Of a stretch of DNA of 5,009 nucleotides, positions 1 through 5,009 are shown piece by piece. A model generated the notes under the pieces. It was not told the origin of the DNA and made no database searches. It worked only from the letters and a program-made list of their open reading frames with translations. Location of the stretch: assembly GCA_009773995.1 (NCBI GenBank), contig VSMY01000152.1, positions 1-5,009 on the forward strand, read 5' to 3'. Each line of letters starts with the position of its first letter. Positions within the stretch are counted from its first letter, which is position 1. The stretch comes from Oscillibacter sp. GTDB lineage: Bacteria; Bacillota; Clostridia; Oscillospirales; Oscillospiraceae. A program made the translations under genes and the position numbers.

Positions 1-19
1 ATATTTGTATAAGAGACAG
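1..19 (+). other. Probable Nextera/Tn5 mosaic-end adapter remnant at contig end
   Basis: The first 19 bases match the 19-base Tn5 mosaic end used in Nextera libraries (the read-side form ending TATAAGAGACAG) at 17 of 19 positions. The mismatches are at positions 2 and 5, and the last 14 bases are identical. The orientation is the one expected when the adapter precedes the insert, so genuine genomic sequence would begin at base 20. The mosaic end rather than the natural Tn5 outside end is indicated by GAGACAG, where the outside end has GAGTCAG. These bases should not be read as a mobile element of the organism. Confidence 0.88.
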
Positions 20-91
20 CATTGGGCCGGACCCCGCCGCTTGAACCTGTGAGAAACCATTCACATATTTTCAGGAAAGAGAGGATTGTCT

Positions 92-454
92 ATGACACCG
101 AAGGAGCTGGCCATCATCGCCGCCAAGGCCCTGGACGAGAAAAAGGGCAAGGAGATCTCCGCCATTGAGATTACGGACCTGACCACCCTGGCGGACTACT
201 TTGTCATCGCCACCGGCGGGTCCAACACCCAGATCAACGCCCTGTGTGACGCGGTGGAAAAGGCCATGAAGGAACAGGCCGGAGAGGCCCCCCTCCACCG
301 GGAGGGCCACCGGGACGGCACCTGGGTGCTGCTGGACTACGGCTGCGTGGCGGTCCATGTGTTCTCCCAGGAGGCCCGGGAGTTCTACGACCTGGAGCGC
401 CTCTGGTCCGACGGGAAGCCCCTGGACCTGGGCGGCGTGCTGACAAAGGACTGA
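92..454 (+). CDS. rsfS: Ribosomal silencing factor RsfS (Iojap/DUF143 family)
   Basis: A 120-residue protein of the RsfS/Iojap family. Members bind ribosomal protein uL14 on the 50S subunit and block joining with 30S, lowering translation in stationary phase or starvation; this is family knowledge. Family signatures seen here are TLADYFVIATG (residues 32-42), PLHREGHRDGTWVLLDYG (67-84), VHVF (88-91) and REFYDLERLW (96-105). The length is normal and the protein ends shortly after the last motif, so it appears complete. The ATG at 92 is chosen over the in-frame TTG at 86 because AGAGAGGA (78-85) sits 6 bases upstream of it. In Firmicutes the gene usually follows nadD and yqeK; that side is cut off here. 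A seven-codon tail ending at a TGA at 42-44 could be the end of the preceding gene, but is too short to judge. A strong terminator follows 11 bases after the stop. Confidence 0.96.
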   Translation: MTPKELAIIAAKALDEKKGKEISAIEITDLTTLADYFVIATGGSNTQINALCDAVEKAMKEQAGEAPLHREGHRDGTWVLLDYGCVAVHVFSQEAREFYDLERLWSDGKPLDLGGVLTKD

Positions 455-465
455 ATCCCCCACGG

Positions 466-504
466 AAAAAACGGGAGAGAGGCGCCGCCTCTCTCCCGTT
501 TTTT
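466..504. terminator. Bidirectional rho-independent terminator between rsfS and the kinase gene
   Basis: Bases 466-483 and 487-504 are perfect reverse complements (18 bp) around a 3-base loop. The core is CGGGAGAGAGGC, and the outer ends are six A on the left and six T on the right. Either strand therefore gives a GC-rich hairpin followed by a U-run. It begins 11 bases after the rsfS stop and 1 base beyond the kinase stop, which fits shared use by two convergent genes. Confidence 0.93.
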
Positions 505-505
505 G

Positions 506-3500
506 TCACCGGTTTCTCAACACGCTTTGCAGGGTTTCCAATAGTTTGGCAATGTCGATGGGCTTGGAGATGTGCCCGTTCATGCCGCATTTCAGGGCCG
601 CCTGTTTGTCTTCCTCGAAGGCGTTGGCCGTCATGGCCAGGATGGGGATGCCGGAGAGGGCCGGGTCCTCCAGGGAGCGGATGGCCCGGGTGGCCTCATA
701 GCCGTTCATGACGGGCATCTGCACGTCCATCAGCACCAGCTGGTAATAGCCCGGCTCCGCCCGCTGCAGCAGGTCCAGGGCAATCCGCCCGTTCTCCGCG
801 ATCTCCACGGTGAAGCCCGCCTCTTCCAGGATGGCCTGGGCGATCTCCTGGTTCAGCTCGTTGTCCTCCGCCAGCAGGATGCGGCCCAGGGTCAGGGGCT
901 GGGCGGCGGCCTCGTCCGCCGCCTCGGGGGTCTCCTCCGTGCCCACGATGGAGAGGAGGCAGTCCCGCAGCTCGGAGAGGAACAGGGGCTTTCCGCAGAA
1001 GGCGGTGACCCCGGCCTCCTTGGCCTCGTCTTCGATGTCGGCCCAGTCGTAGGCGGTTAGGACGATGATGGGCACTTCGTCCCCGCACTCCTTGCGGATG
1101 CGCCGGGTGACCTCGATGCCGTTCATGTCCGGCAGCAGCCAGTCGATGATGTAGACGCTGTAGTGGTCCCGCCGCATAACGGCCTGCCGGGTGCGGAGCA
1201 CCGCCTCCTTGCCGGAGAGGGTCCACTCCGCCCGCATGCCGATCTGCTGAAGCATGCAGGAGACGCTGTCGCAGGTGTTGAAGTCGTCGTCCACCACTAG
1301 GGCGCGGCAGCCGGAGAGCTCCGGGATGGTGGTGGGCTGCTTCTCGTCGGAGCAGAGGCGGAAGGTGAGGTCCACGGTGAACTCCGTCCCCGCGCCCTGG
1401 CGGCTTTTGACCTGGATGGACCCGTTCATCATCTCCACGATGTTCCGGGTGATGGCCATGCCCAGGCCCGTGCCCTGGATGCCGCTGGTGGTGGAGTTCC
1501 GCTCCCGCTCGAAGGGCTCGAAGATGTGGGCGACAAACTCCTCGCTCATGCCGATGCCCGTGTCCCGGACGCTGAACTCGTAGGCCGCGTGGCCCGCCGG
1601 AGCGGAGGGCTTTTCCTTCACCCGGATGCTGACGATGCCCCCGGCGGGGGTGTACTTAATGGAGTTCCCCAGCAGGTTCAAAAGGATCTGGTTCAGCCGC
1701 AGCCGGTCGCAGAGGATGTCCTCGTGAGTCACGTCCACGGCGTCCATGTACAGCTCCAGCTGCTTGGCGTGGACGTCCGCCTGGACGATGCTCCGTAGCC
1801 CGTGGAGGATGTCCGGCAGGGAGCAGGGCTTTTCATCCAGGTACATCTTTCCGCTTTCGATGCGGCTCATGTCCAGCACGTCGTTGATGAGGCTGAGCAG
1901 GTGGTTGCCGGAGGTCATGATCTTTTTCAGATATTCCTCCACCTGGTCCCGGTTGTCCAGGTGGGTGGAGGCCAGGGCGGTGAAGCCGATGATGGCGTTC
2001 ATGGGGGTCCGGATGTCGTGGGACATGTTGGAGAGGAAGACGCTCTTGGCCTTGCTGGCCCGGTTGGCCTGGGCCAGGGCGTCCTCCAGCAGATTTTTCT
2101 TCTCCATCTCCGAGCGGGTTTCCTCGTCCACGCTGCGGAAGCCGATGACCACGCCCCGGCTGGAGGCCTGGTCCCCGATGGGCACGGCCTTCATCTGGAA
2201 ATAGCGGATTTCGCCCATGCAGACGGTGCGGTAGTTGAGGTAGTAGATGCCCCGGTCCTGAAGCTCCCGGAGCAGATTGTCCCCGGCAAAGACCCGGCGG
2301 ACCATATCCCGGTCGTCCACATAGACGCAGGTCTGTATGTAGTTTTCCATATGGACGTCCAGGGACAGATCCCCGGCGAAGAGCTTCTCCAGAAGCCCGG
2401 CGGGACAGGCGTAGGTCCGCAGGGCGCTGCCCCGGCGGGTCTCCAGGTCGAAGTAGCACACCAGGTTGTAGTCCGTGCTCAGGGCCTGGACCAGCTCCTG
2501 GTGGCGGCGCTCCTTGCGGAGCTGCTCCTCCAGCTCTCCCTGCTTTTGGGCGGTGCAGTCCAGGAGGAAGCGCTGGTAAAACAGTTCGCCGTTTTCCTCG
2601 ATCAGTTTCACGTTGCCCATCACATGGAGAACGTCCCCGTTGGCATGCCGGACCCGGTACTCTACGCTGACGCTGTCCCCCGCTTTTTTCAGGGACTTGA
2701 TGGACCCCAGCAGCTTTTCCCGGTCCTCCTCCGCCACAGAGGTGGCGATGGTGTCGAAGCCCGCCTGGGAGAGCTCCTCCTGAGACTGGTAGCCCAGGAT
2801 TTCCAGGGCGGCCCGGTTGACGCTGAGAATGCGGGCGCCGTCCAGGCTGTGGCACAGTACGCCGCAGTCCATGGTGGTGAAGAGGGTTTCCAGGGCCTGG
2901 TTTTCCCGCCGCAGCTCCTCCTCATAGGCCCGTTCCTTCGTCACGTCGATGCCCACGCCCACGGTGCCCATGACGCTGCCGTCCAGGTCGTACAGGGGGG
3001 ACTTATAGGTGGTCAGCAGCCGGGTGCCCTCGCCGGTCTGGACGGTTTCCTCCGCCACGCAGGTCTTTTGGGACTCCATGACGATCCGCTCGGACTCGAT
3101 GCAGCCGGGATCGTCAAACTCCACGTCCCAGATATAGGCGTGCCTCTGACCCTGGACCTGCTCTTTGGTCTTGTTCACGGTTTGGCAGAAGCTGTCGTTT
3201 ACCTTCTCGTGGACGCCGTCCTTGGTTTTGTACCAGACCAGGTTGGGCACGCTGTTAATGGCGGCCTCCAGGTACTGCCGCGCCTCCCAGAGGTCCTTCT
3301 CCTGGTGGCAGGCCCGCAGCCACTTCTGAAAGCGGAAGCAAAGCTCCTCCCCGCTCATGGGCAGGGTCCACAGATCCGCCAGGGAGGGGAGCAGCTCCGT
3401 CAGCTGGGACAGCTGGTCCCGCGGGCCCAGCACGACAAGCTCCGCCCCGCTCTCCGCCAGGGTGCGGACGGTCCCGGCGGCGTCCAGTCCCGTGAGATCG

Positions 3501-3658
3501 GCGAAGATCACGTCGGCCTGGGCGGCCAGGGCAGGGTCCGGCTCCCCGCTCTCCAGAAACGTATGGGTAAACGGCTCCTGGGGAGCGGCCTCCTTGAGGG
3601 GGGTGAAAAGCTCCTGCCGGCGGCCGACGCAGTAGAGCCGCAGATGACAATGATACAT
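506..3658 (-). CDS. Multi-PAS hybrid sensor histidine kinase with two C-terminal receiver domains
   Basis: A 1050-residue hybrid two-component kinase. Domains in order: degenerate receiver-like region (about 1-115); PAS-like domains at about 127-240, 252-370 and 385-510; a charged helical linker (511-540); DHp with H-box SHDIRTPMNAIIGF and phospho-acceptor His547; HATPase with N-box Asn665, G1 DTGIGM (699-704), F-box FEPFER (713-718) and G2 GTGLGM (729-734); receiver 1 (about 783-905; Asp790/791, Asp839, Thr868, Lys890); receiver 2 (about 924-1048; Glu931/Asp932, Asp978, Thr1010, Lys1032). All catalytic residues expected of an active kinase and of both C-terminal receivers are present. I see no membrane segment or signal peptide, so it should be cytosolic, sensing an internal cue through its PAS domains; the ligand is unknown. 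There is no C-terminal HPt and no partner regulator nearby. The ATG at 3658 is preceded by GGAGGAG (3666-3672) with 7 bases of spacing. It has its own promoter and ends in the 466-504 terminator. Confidence 0.95.
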   Translation of the reverse strand: MYHCHLRLYCVGRRQELFTPLKEAAPQEPFTHTFLESGEPDPALAAQADVIFADLTGLDAAGTVRTLAESGAELVVLGPRDQLSQLTELLPSLADLWTLPMSGEELCFRFQKWLRACHQEKDLWEARQYLEAAINSVPNLVWYKTKDGVHEKVNDSFCQTVNKTKEQVQGQRHAYIWDVEFDDPGCIESERIVMESQKTCVAEETVQTGEGTRLLTTYKSPLYDLDGSVMGTVGVGIDVTKERAYEEELRRENQALETLFTTMDCGVLCHSLDGARILSVNRAALEILGYQSQEELSQAGFDTIATSVAEEDREKLLGSIKSLKKAGDSVSVEYRVRHANGDVLHVMGNVKLIEENGELFYQRFLLDCTAQKQGELEEQLRKERRHQELVQALSTDYNLVCYFDLETRRGSALRTYACPAGLLEKLFAGDLSLDVHMENYIQTCVYVDDRDMVRRVFAGDNLLRELQDRGIYYLNYRTVCMGEIRYFQMKAVPIGDQASSRGVVIGFRSVDEETRSEMEKKNLLEDALAQANRASKAKSVFLSNMSHDIRTPMNAIIGFTALASTHLDNRDQVEEYLKKIMTSGNHLLSLINDVLDMSRIESGKMYLDEKPCSLPDILHGLRSIVQADVHAKQLELYMDAVDVTHEDILCDRLRLNQILLNLLGNSIKYTPAGGIVSIRVKEKPSAPAGHAAYEFSVRDTGIGMSEEFVAHIFEPFERERNSTTSGIQGTGLGMAITRNIVEMMNGSIQVKSRQGAGTEFTVDLTFRLCSDEKQPTTIPELSGCRALVVDDDFNTCDSVSCMLQQIGMRAEWTLSGKEAVLRTRQAVMRRDHYSVYIIDWLLPDMNGIEVTRRIRKECGDEVPIIVLTAYDWADIEDEAKEAGVTAFCGKPLFLSELRDCLLSIVGTEETPEAADEAAAQPLTLGRILLAEDNELNQEIAQAILEEAGFTVEIAENGRIALDLLQRAEPGYYQLVLMDVQMPVMNGYEATRAIRSLEDPALSGIPILAMTANAFEEDKQAALKCGMNGHISKPIDIAKLLETLQSVLRNR

Positions 3659-3690
3659 AAGCGTTCTCCTCCATATGGCTGCGGGTTCCA

Positions 3691-3720
3691 GGCGGGGCTG
3701 AGGGGAAGGGATGCCCCGCC
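3691..3720 (-). promoter_or_regulatory. GC-rich hairpin in the kinase 5' leader
   Basis: GGCGGGGC at 3691-3698 is the exact reverse complement of GCCCCGCC at 3713-3720, giving an 8-bp all-GC stem with a 14-base loop. It lies within the predicted untranslated leader, starting about 10 bases after the expected transcription start and ending about 18 bases before the ribosome binding site. No U-run follows on the minus strand, so it is not an ordinary attenuator. A role in mRNA stability or translation is inference. Confidence 0.5.
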
Positions 3721-3736
3721 AGTTTTTCTCAATGCT

Positions 3737-3765
3737 ATTTTAACGGGTAAAGCGGCTCATGTCAA
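3737..3765 (-). promoter_or_regulatory. Sigma-70/SigA-type promoter of the kinase gene
   Basis: Read on the minus strand, a perfect -35 box TTGACA (3765-3760) is followed after exactly 17 bases by the -10 box TAAAAT (3742-3737), 5 of 6 to consensus. Transcription should start near 3730, leaving a leader of about 70 bases before the ATG at 3658. It lies downstream of the terminator of the small gene, which supports independent transcription of the kinase. Confidence 0.78.
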
Positions 3766-3778
3766 CCATGGATGAGCC
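3754..3778. promoter_or_regulatory. Inverted repeat overlapping the kinase -35 box, operator candidate
   Basis: GGCTCAT (3754-3760) and ATGAGCC (3772-3778) are perfect 7-base inverted half-sites separated by 11 bases. The -35 hexamer of the kinase promoter (3760-3765) lies between and partly within them. A dimeric regulator bound here would cover the -35 box and would be expected to repress. The regulator is not identifiable, and a repeat of this size can arise by chance in a few kilobases. The placement is the main argument. Confidence 0.4.
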
Positions 3779-3812
3779 TCCAGACGGGAGGAATCGGGCT
3801 TTTCCGGAAATG

Positions 3813-3848
3813 AAAAAGGAGGCGCCCGGCCCTAAAAGGCCATGCGCC
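3813..3848 (-). terminator. Probable rho-independent terminator of the small gene
   Basis: On the minus strand, about 30 bases after the stop of the small gene, GGCGC (3848-3844) pairs with GCGCC (3825-3821) and GGCC (3841-3838) pairs with GGCC (3831-3828). A 2x2 internal loop separates the stems and a U/A-rich loop closes them. TCC and a run of five T (3817-3813) follow. The stem is interrupted, so this is weaker than the 466-504 terminator, but orientation and position fit. Confidence 0.6.
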
Positions 3849-3876
3849 CCGCTTCCTCCGTCCCCTGCCGGGGAGC

Positions 3877-4122
3877 TTATACGCTGAAATTCAGCTGGCG
3901 GTAGTAGCCGTCATAGACCCGGGAGATGGGCTTGTCCGCCACGGCGGGCCGTTCCGGTCCATAGAGCAGGCGGCCGATCTTGTAGCCTACGCCGTTGATG
4001 CACACGGATTCCCCGGGCGTGCGGCCGCCGAATTTCGTCATCCAGGCCAGCGCCTCGCCCACCGTGCAGCCCTGCCGCAGGCGGCCCTGCTCGTCCCAAA
4101 GCGGATCGTAACCCAATTCCAT
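3877..4122 (-). CDS. Small hypothetical protein, family not recognised
   Basis: An 81-residue open frame beginning MELGYDPLWDEQGRL and ending YYRQLNFSV. I do not recognise a family. It has no signal peptide, membrane segment or obvious catalytic motif. Visible features are an acidic start, an aromatic- and arginine-rich C-terminal half, two cysteines (19 and 41) and a GVGYKIGRLLYGPE stretch that could form a strand followed by a helix. The ATG at 4122 is preferred because GGAGGA (4138-4133) lies 10 bases upstream. An in-frame ATG at 4140 would add MEDTED (87 residues), but nothing resembling a ribosome binding site precedes it. Codon use resembles that of its neighbours. A promoter at 4167-4195 and a terminator at 3813-3848 bracket it as a single-gene unit, which is the main reason to believe it is real. 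A small soluble cytosolic protein is the most that can be said. Confidence 0.68.
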   Translation of the reverse strand: MELGYDPLWDEQGRLRQGCTVGEALAWMTKFGGRTPGESVCINGVGYKIGRLLYGPERPAVADKPISRVYDGYYRQLNFSV

Positions 4123-4132
4123 ATCTTCCGTG

Positions 4133-4138
4133 TCCTCC
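4133..4138 (-). promoter_or_regulatory. Ribosome binding site that decides the small gene's start
   Basis: GGAGGA on the minus strand lies 10 bases before the ATG at 4122-4120. It begins directly at the third base of the upstream ATG (4140-4138), so it cannot serve that codon. This favours the shorter 81-residue product. Confidence 0.55.
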
Positions 4139-4166
4139 ATTCGTGTTAATCAAATGACCGCTACAT

Positions 4167-4195
4167 ATTGTAGCCGACTCCCCCGGTAAAAGCAA
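4167..4195 (-). promoter_or_regulatory. Likely promoter of the small gene
   Basis: On the minus strand, TTGCTT (4195-4190; 3 of 6 to the -35 consensus) is separated by 17 bases from TACAAT (4172-4167; 5 of 6 to the -10 consensus). The start of transcription would be near 4160, giving a leader of roughly 38 bases to the ATG at 4122. A 6-base inverted repeat (4177-4182 with 4200-4205) flanks the -35 box. The -35 match is modest, hence the moderate confidence. Confidence 0.5.
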
Positions 4196-4286
4196 TGGCG
4201 GGAGTGGAGAAAAAAGAGGGGGATATTCGTGAAAATCATGGCTTGACAAATGGAAGAAACGGGGCTTCTCTTGCGCGGCAGGGGAT

Positions 4287-4324
4287 AGCGGGAGGCCGCC
4301 TCGCAGGGCGGCCTCCCGCTTTTT
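4287..4324 (+). terminator. Strong hairpin with plus-strand T-run, just beyond the carboxypeptidase stop
   Basis: AGCGGGAGGCCGCC (4287-4300) and GGCGGCCTCCCGCT (4307-4320) form a perfect 14-bp stem with a 6-base loop. Five T (4320-4324) follow on the plus strand, which makes it a textbook intrinsic terminator in that direction. In the minus direction, where the carboxypeptidase gene ends 1 base away, the hairpin is followed by ATCCCC rather than a U-run. It may still act as a 3' end for that gene through processing or rho-assisted termination, but the sequence favours plus-strand termination. No plus-strand gene is visible upstream of it. Confidence 0.75.
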
Positions 4325-4325
4325 G

Positions 4326-5009
4326 TCAGTATTCTTCCAGGTATTCCTCCAGGCAGAGCCCCCGGCTCATAATCTCCCCGGCGGCCGCCTCCCCTACATA
4401 GCGGTAGTGCCAGGGCTCGTAGCCGATGCCGGTGAGTTCGCTTTTGTCATTGGGGTAACGGAGGATGAAGCCGTATTCGGCGCAGTGTTCCATCAGCCAC
4501 TTCTGCACCGCCGTCTCCTCCTGGCCGTCGTCCAGGGATTGGTAGGTCTTGTCCACGATGTCCACCGCCAGGCCCGCCTGGTGTTCGCTGGTCCCCGGGC
4601 GGGCCACCCAGACCGCCGCCTGTTCCTCCGCCTCCTGCCGGGAGGCGGCCGTGGAGAGACAGGCCTGGACCTTCCGCTCGAAGAGCTCCTCCTGCTTCTC
4701 CTGCGTCCGGTAGGAGGAGCAGATGGTGGGCTGGAGCCCGTCGGCCCGGCAGGCGTCCATCATCCGCTGGAGGTCCGGGTAGGCTCGCTTGTCGATGGAA
4801 TGCCCGTTCACCAGCTGGGTGAATTCCGGGACCCGGAAGTCCTCCGGCAGGGGGTGAGTCCCGTTGACCAGAATCAAGGCCCAGTCTTCCTCGGAGGCGG
4901 AGGCTTTGCCCTCCCCTCCGGAGCGGACCGCCCCAGGGATGGCCAGGATGCGGACGGGCTCCCCGGCTCCAGCCGCCGTTCCCGCCGCCGTCCCGCCGCC
5001 TACGGCTCC
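4326..5009 (-). CDS. VanY-like D-alanyl-D-alanine carboxypeptidase (peptidase M15B), 5' end outside window
   Basis: A zinc D,D-carboxypeptidase of the M15B/VanY type, which removes the terminal D-Ala from peptidoglycan stem peptides outside the membrane. The window holds 227 residues. Key motifs, numbered from the first residue seen (codon 5009-5007): DWALILVNGTHPLPEDF (about 42-58), SSYRT (98-102), GTSEHQAGLAVDI (139-151) with zinc ligands His143 and Asp150, and EPWHY (198-202) with catalytic Glu198 and third ligand His201. The C-terminus, ending LCLEEYLEEY, is typical of the family. The TTG at 4877 could be mistaken for the start, but it is Leu45 inside the conserved DWxLILVN segment, and no stop interrupts the frame up to base 5009. 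A Gly/Ala/Thr-rich stretch at residues 1-19 looks like a linker from an N-terminal membrane anchor that would lie off the edge. Nothing here indicates glycopeptide resistance: no vanA/B/R/S genes are seen, and such enzymes are common in wall remodelling. Confidence 0.93.
   Translation of the reverse strand, partial: GAVGGGTAAGTAAGAGEPVRILAIPGAVRSGGEGKASASEEDWALILVNGTHPLPEDFRVPEFTQLVNGHSIDKRAYPDLQRMMDACRADGLQPTICSSYRTQEKQEELFERKVQACLSTAASRQEAEEQAAVWVARPGTSEHQAGLAVDIVDKTYQSLDDGQEETAVQKWLMEHCAEYGFILRYPNDKSELTGIGYEPWHYRYVGEAAAGEIMSRGLCLEEYLEEY
4971..4994 (-). repeat. Two 12-bp tandem units encoding GTAA-GTAA in the carboxypeptidase linker
   Basis: On the minus strand, GGGACGGCGGCG (4994-4983) is followed directly by GGAACGGCGGCT (4982-4971), identical at 10 of 12 positions. 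They encode two copies of Gly-Thr-Ala-Ala within the Gly/Ala-rich linker before the catalytic domain. Such in-frame units can change copy number by slippage; whether these do is not shown here. Confidence 0.7.

Noticed and set aside
21..44. The C-terminal tail of an upstream gene (IGPDPAA then TGA)
   Set aside because: Seven codons after an adapter junction cannot be told from chance, and other frames are equally open.
41..69. A promoter for rsfS: TTGAAC (41-46), 17 bases, CATATT (64-69)
   Set aside because: Both boxes are only 4 of 6, and the implied transcript start near 76 would fall inside the ribosome binding site region. rsfS is more likely transcribed from upstream genes.
71..463. A 130-residue open frame on the minus strand opposite rsfS
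   Set aside because: It is antisense to a clear RsfS gene, has no family signature, and its composition is typical of a GC-rich shadow frame.
234..590. A 118-residue open frame on the minus strand
   Set aside because: It runs straight through the 466-504 terminator, overlaps the 3' ends of both rsfS and the kinase gene, and is Pro/Arg/Gly-rich shadow sequence.
1802..3775. A 657-residue open frame on the plus strand opposite the kinase gene
   Set aside because: It lies wholly antisense to a kinase with full domain signatures. Its predicted protein is low-complexity (Gly, Val, Leu, His, Gln rich), as expected from reading GC-rich codons backwards, and it matches no family.
4243..4248. Perfect plus-strand TTGACA as a promoter for a small RNA ending at 4324
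   Set aside because: At 16-18 bases downstream there is only CTTCTC/TTCTCT-like sequence, about 2 of 6 to the -10 consensus. Kept only as a remark under the hairpin finding.
4195..4401. A 68-residue open frame on the plus strand across the intergenic hairpin
   Set aside because: It has no ribosome binding site before its ATG, spans the 4287-4324 terminator and ends antisense to the carboxypeptidase gene.
1..5009. CRISPR array, tRNA, rRNA, insertion sequence, riboswitch or defence system
   Set aside because: No spaced direct repeats, cloverleaf-like sequence, transposase motifs or recognised aptamer core were found on reading both strands.

Overview
The window most resembles a high-GC gut Firmicute of the Oscillospiraceae/Flavonifractor type. 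This rests on GC-rich codon use, clear GGAGG-type ribosome binding sites, an RsfS of Firmicute type, a soluble PAS-rich hybrid histidine kinase with an MYHCHLRLY-type N-terminus, and an M15B VanY-like carboxypeptidase. It is an inference from sequence style; no taxonomic marker is present. Position 1 is probably a true contig end, because bases 1-19 look like an untrimmed Nextera (Tn5 mosaic end) adapter rather than genome.

Layout: (1) 1-19 adapter-like; 20-91 a short leader. (2) 92-454, plus strand: rsfS, the ribosomal silencing factor. (3) 466-504: a perfect 18-bp stem with A- and T-runs, a bidirectional terminator shared by rsfS and the convergent kinase gene. (4) 506-3658, minus strand: a 1050-residue hybrid sensor histidine kinase (degenerate receiver, three PAS-like domains, DHp, HATPase, two intact receivers). 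Its own promoter (3737-3765) overlaps an inverted repeat, and its leader carries a GC-rich hairpin. (5) 3813-4195, minus strand: a small unrecognised gene with its own likely promoter and terminator. (6) 4287-4324: a strong hairpin whose T-run faces the plus strand. (7) 4326-5009, minus strand: the 3' part of a VanY-like D,D-carboxypeptidase gene whose frame stays open to the right edge.

The genes do not look like one operon. rsfS is a translation housekeeping gene that probably ends a transcription unit begun off the left edge. The kinase, the small gene and the carboxypeptidase lie on the other strand but are separated by terminator-like structures and separate promoters, so they are probably independent units. 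A kinase regulating the cell-wall enzyme is possible, but nothing in the sequence shows it. The kinase has no HPt domain and no partner response regulator within the window.

No CRISPR array, tRNA, rRNA, insertion sequence or recognisable defence system was found. No gene-free stretch exceeds 300 bases; the longest are 3659-3876 and 4123-4325, and both are filled mainly by control elements. The points most worth a second look are the adapter remnant, the operator-like repeat on the kinase promoter, the degenerate N-terminal receiver, the missing HPt, and the hairpin with its T-run on the unexpected strand.
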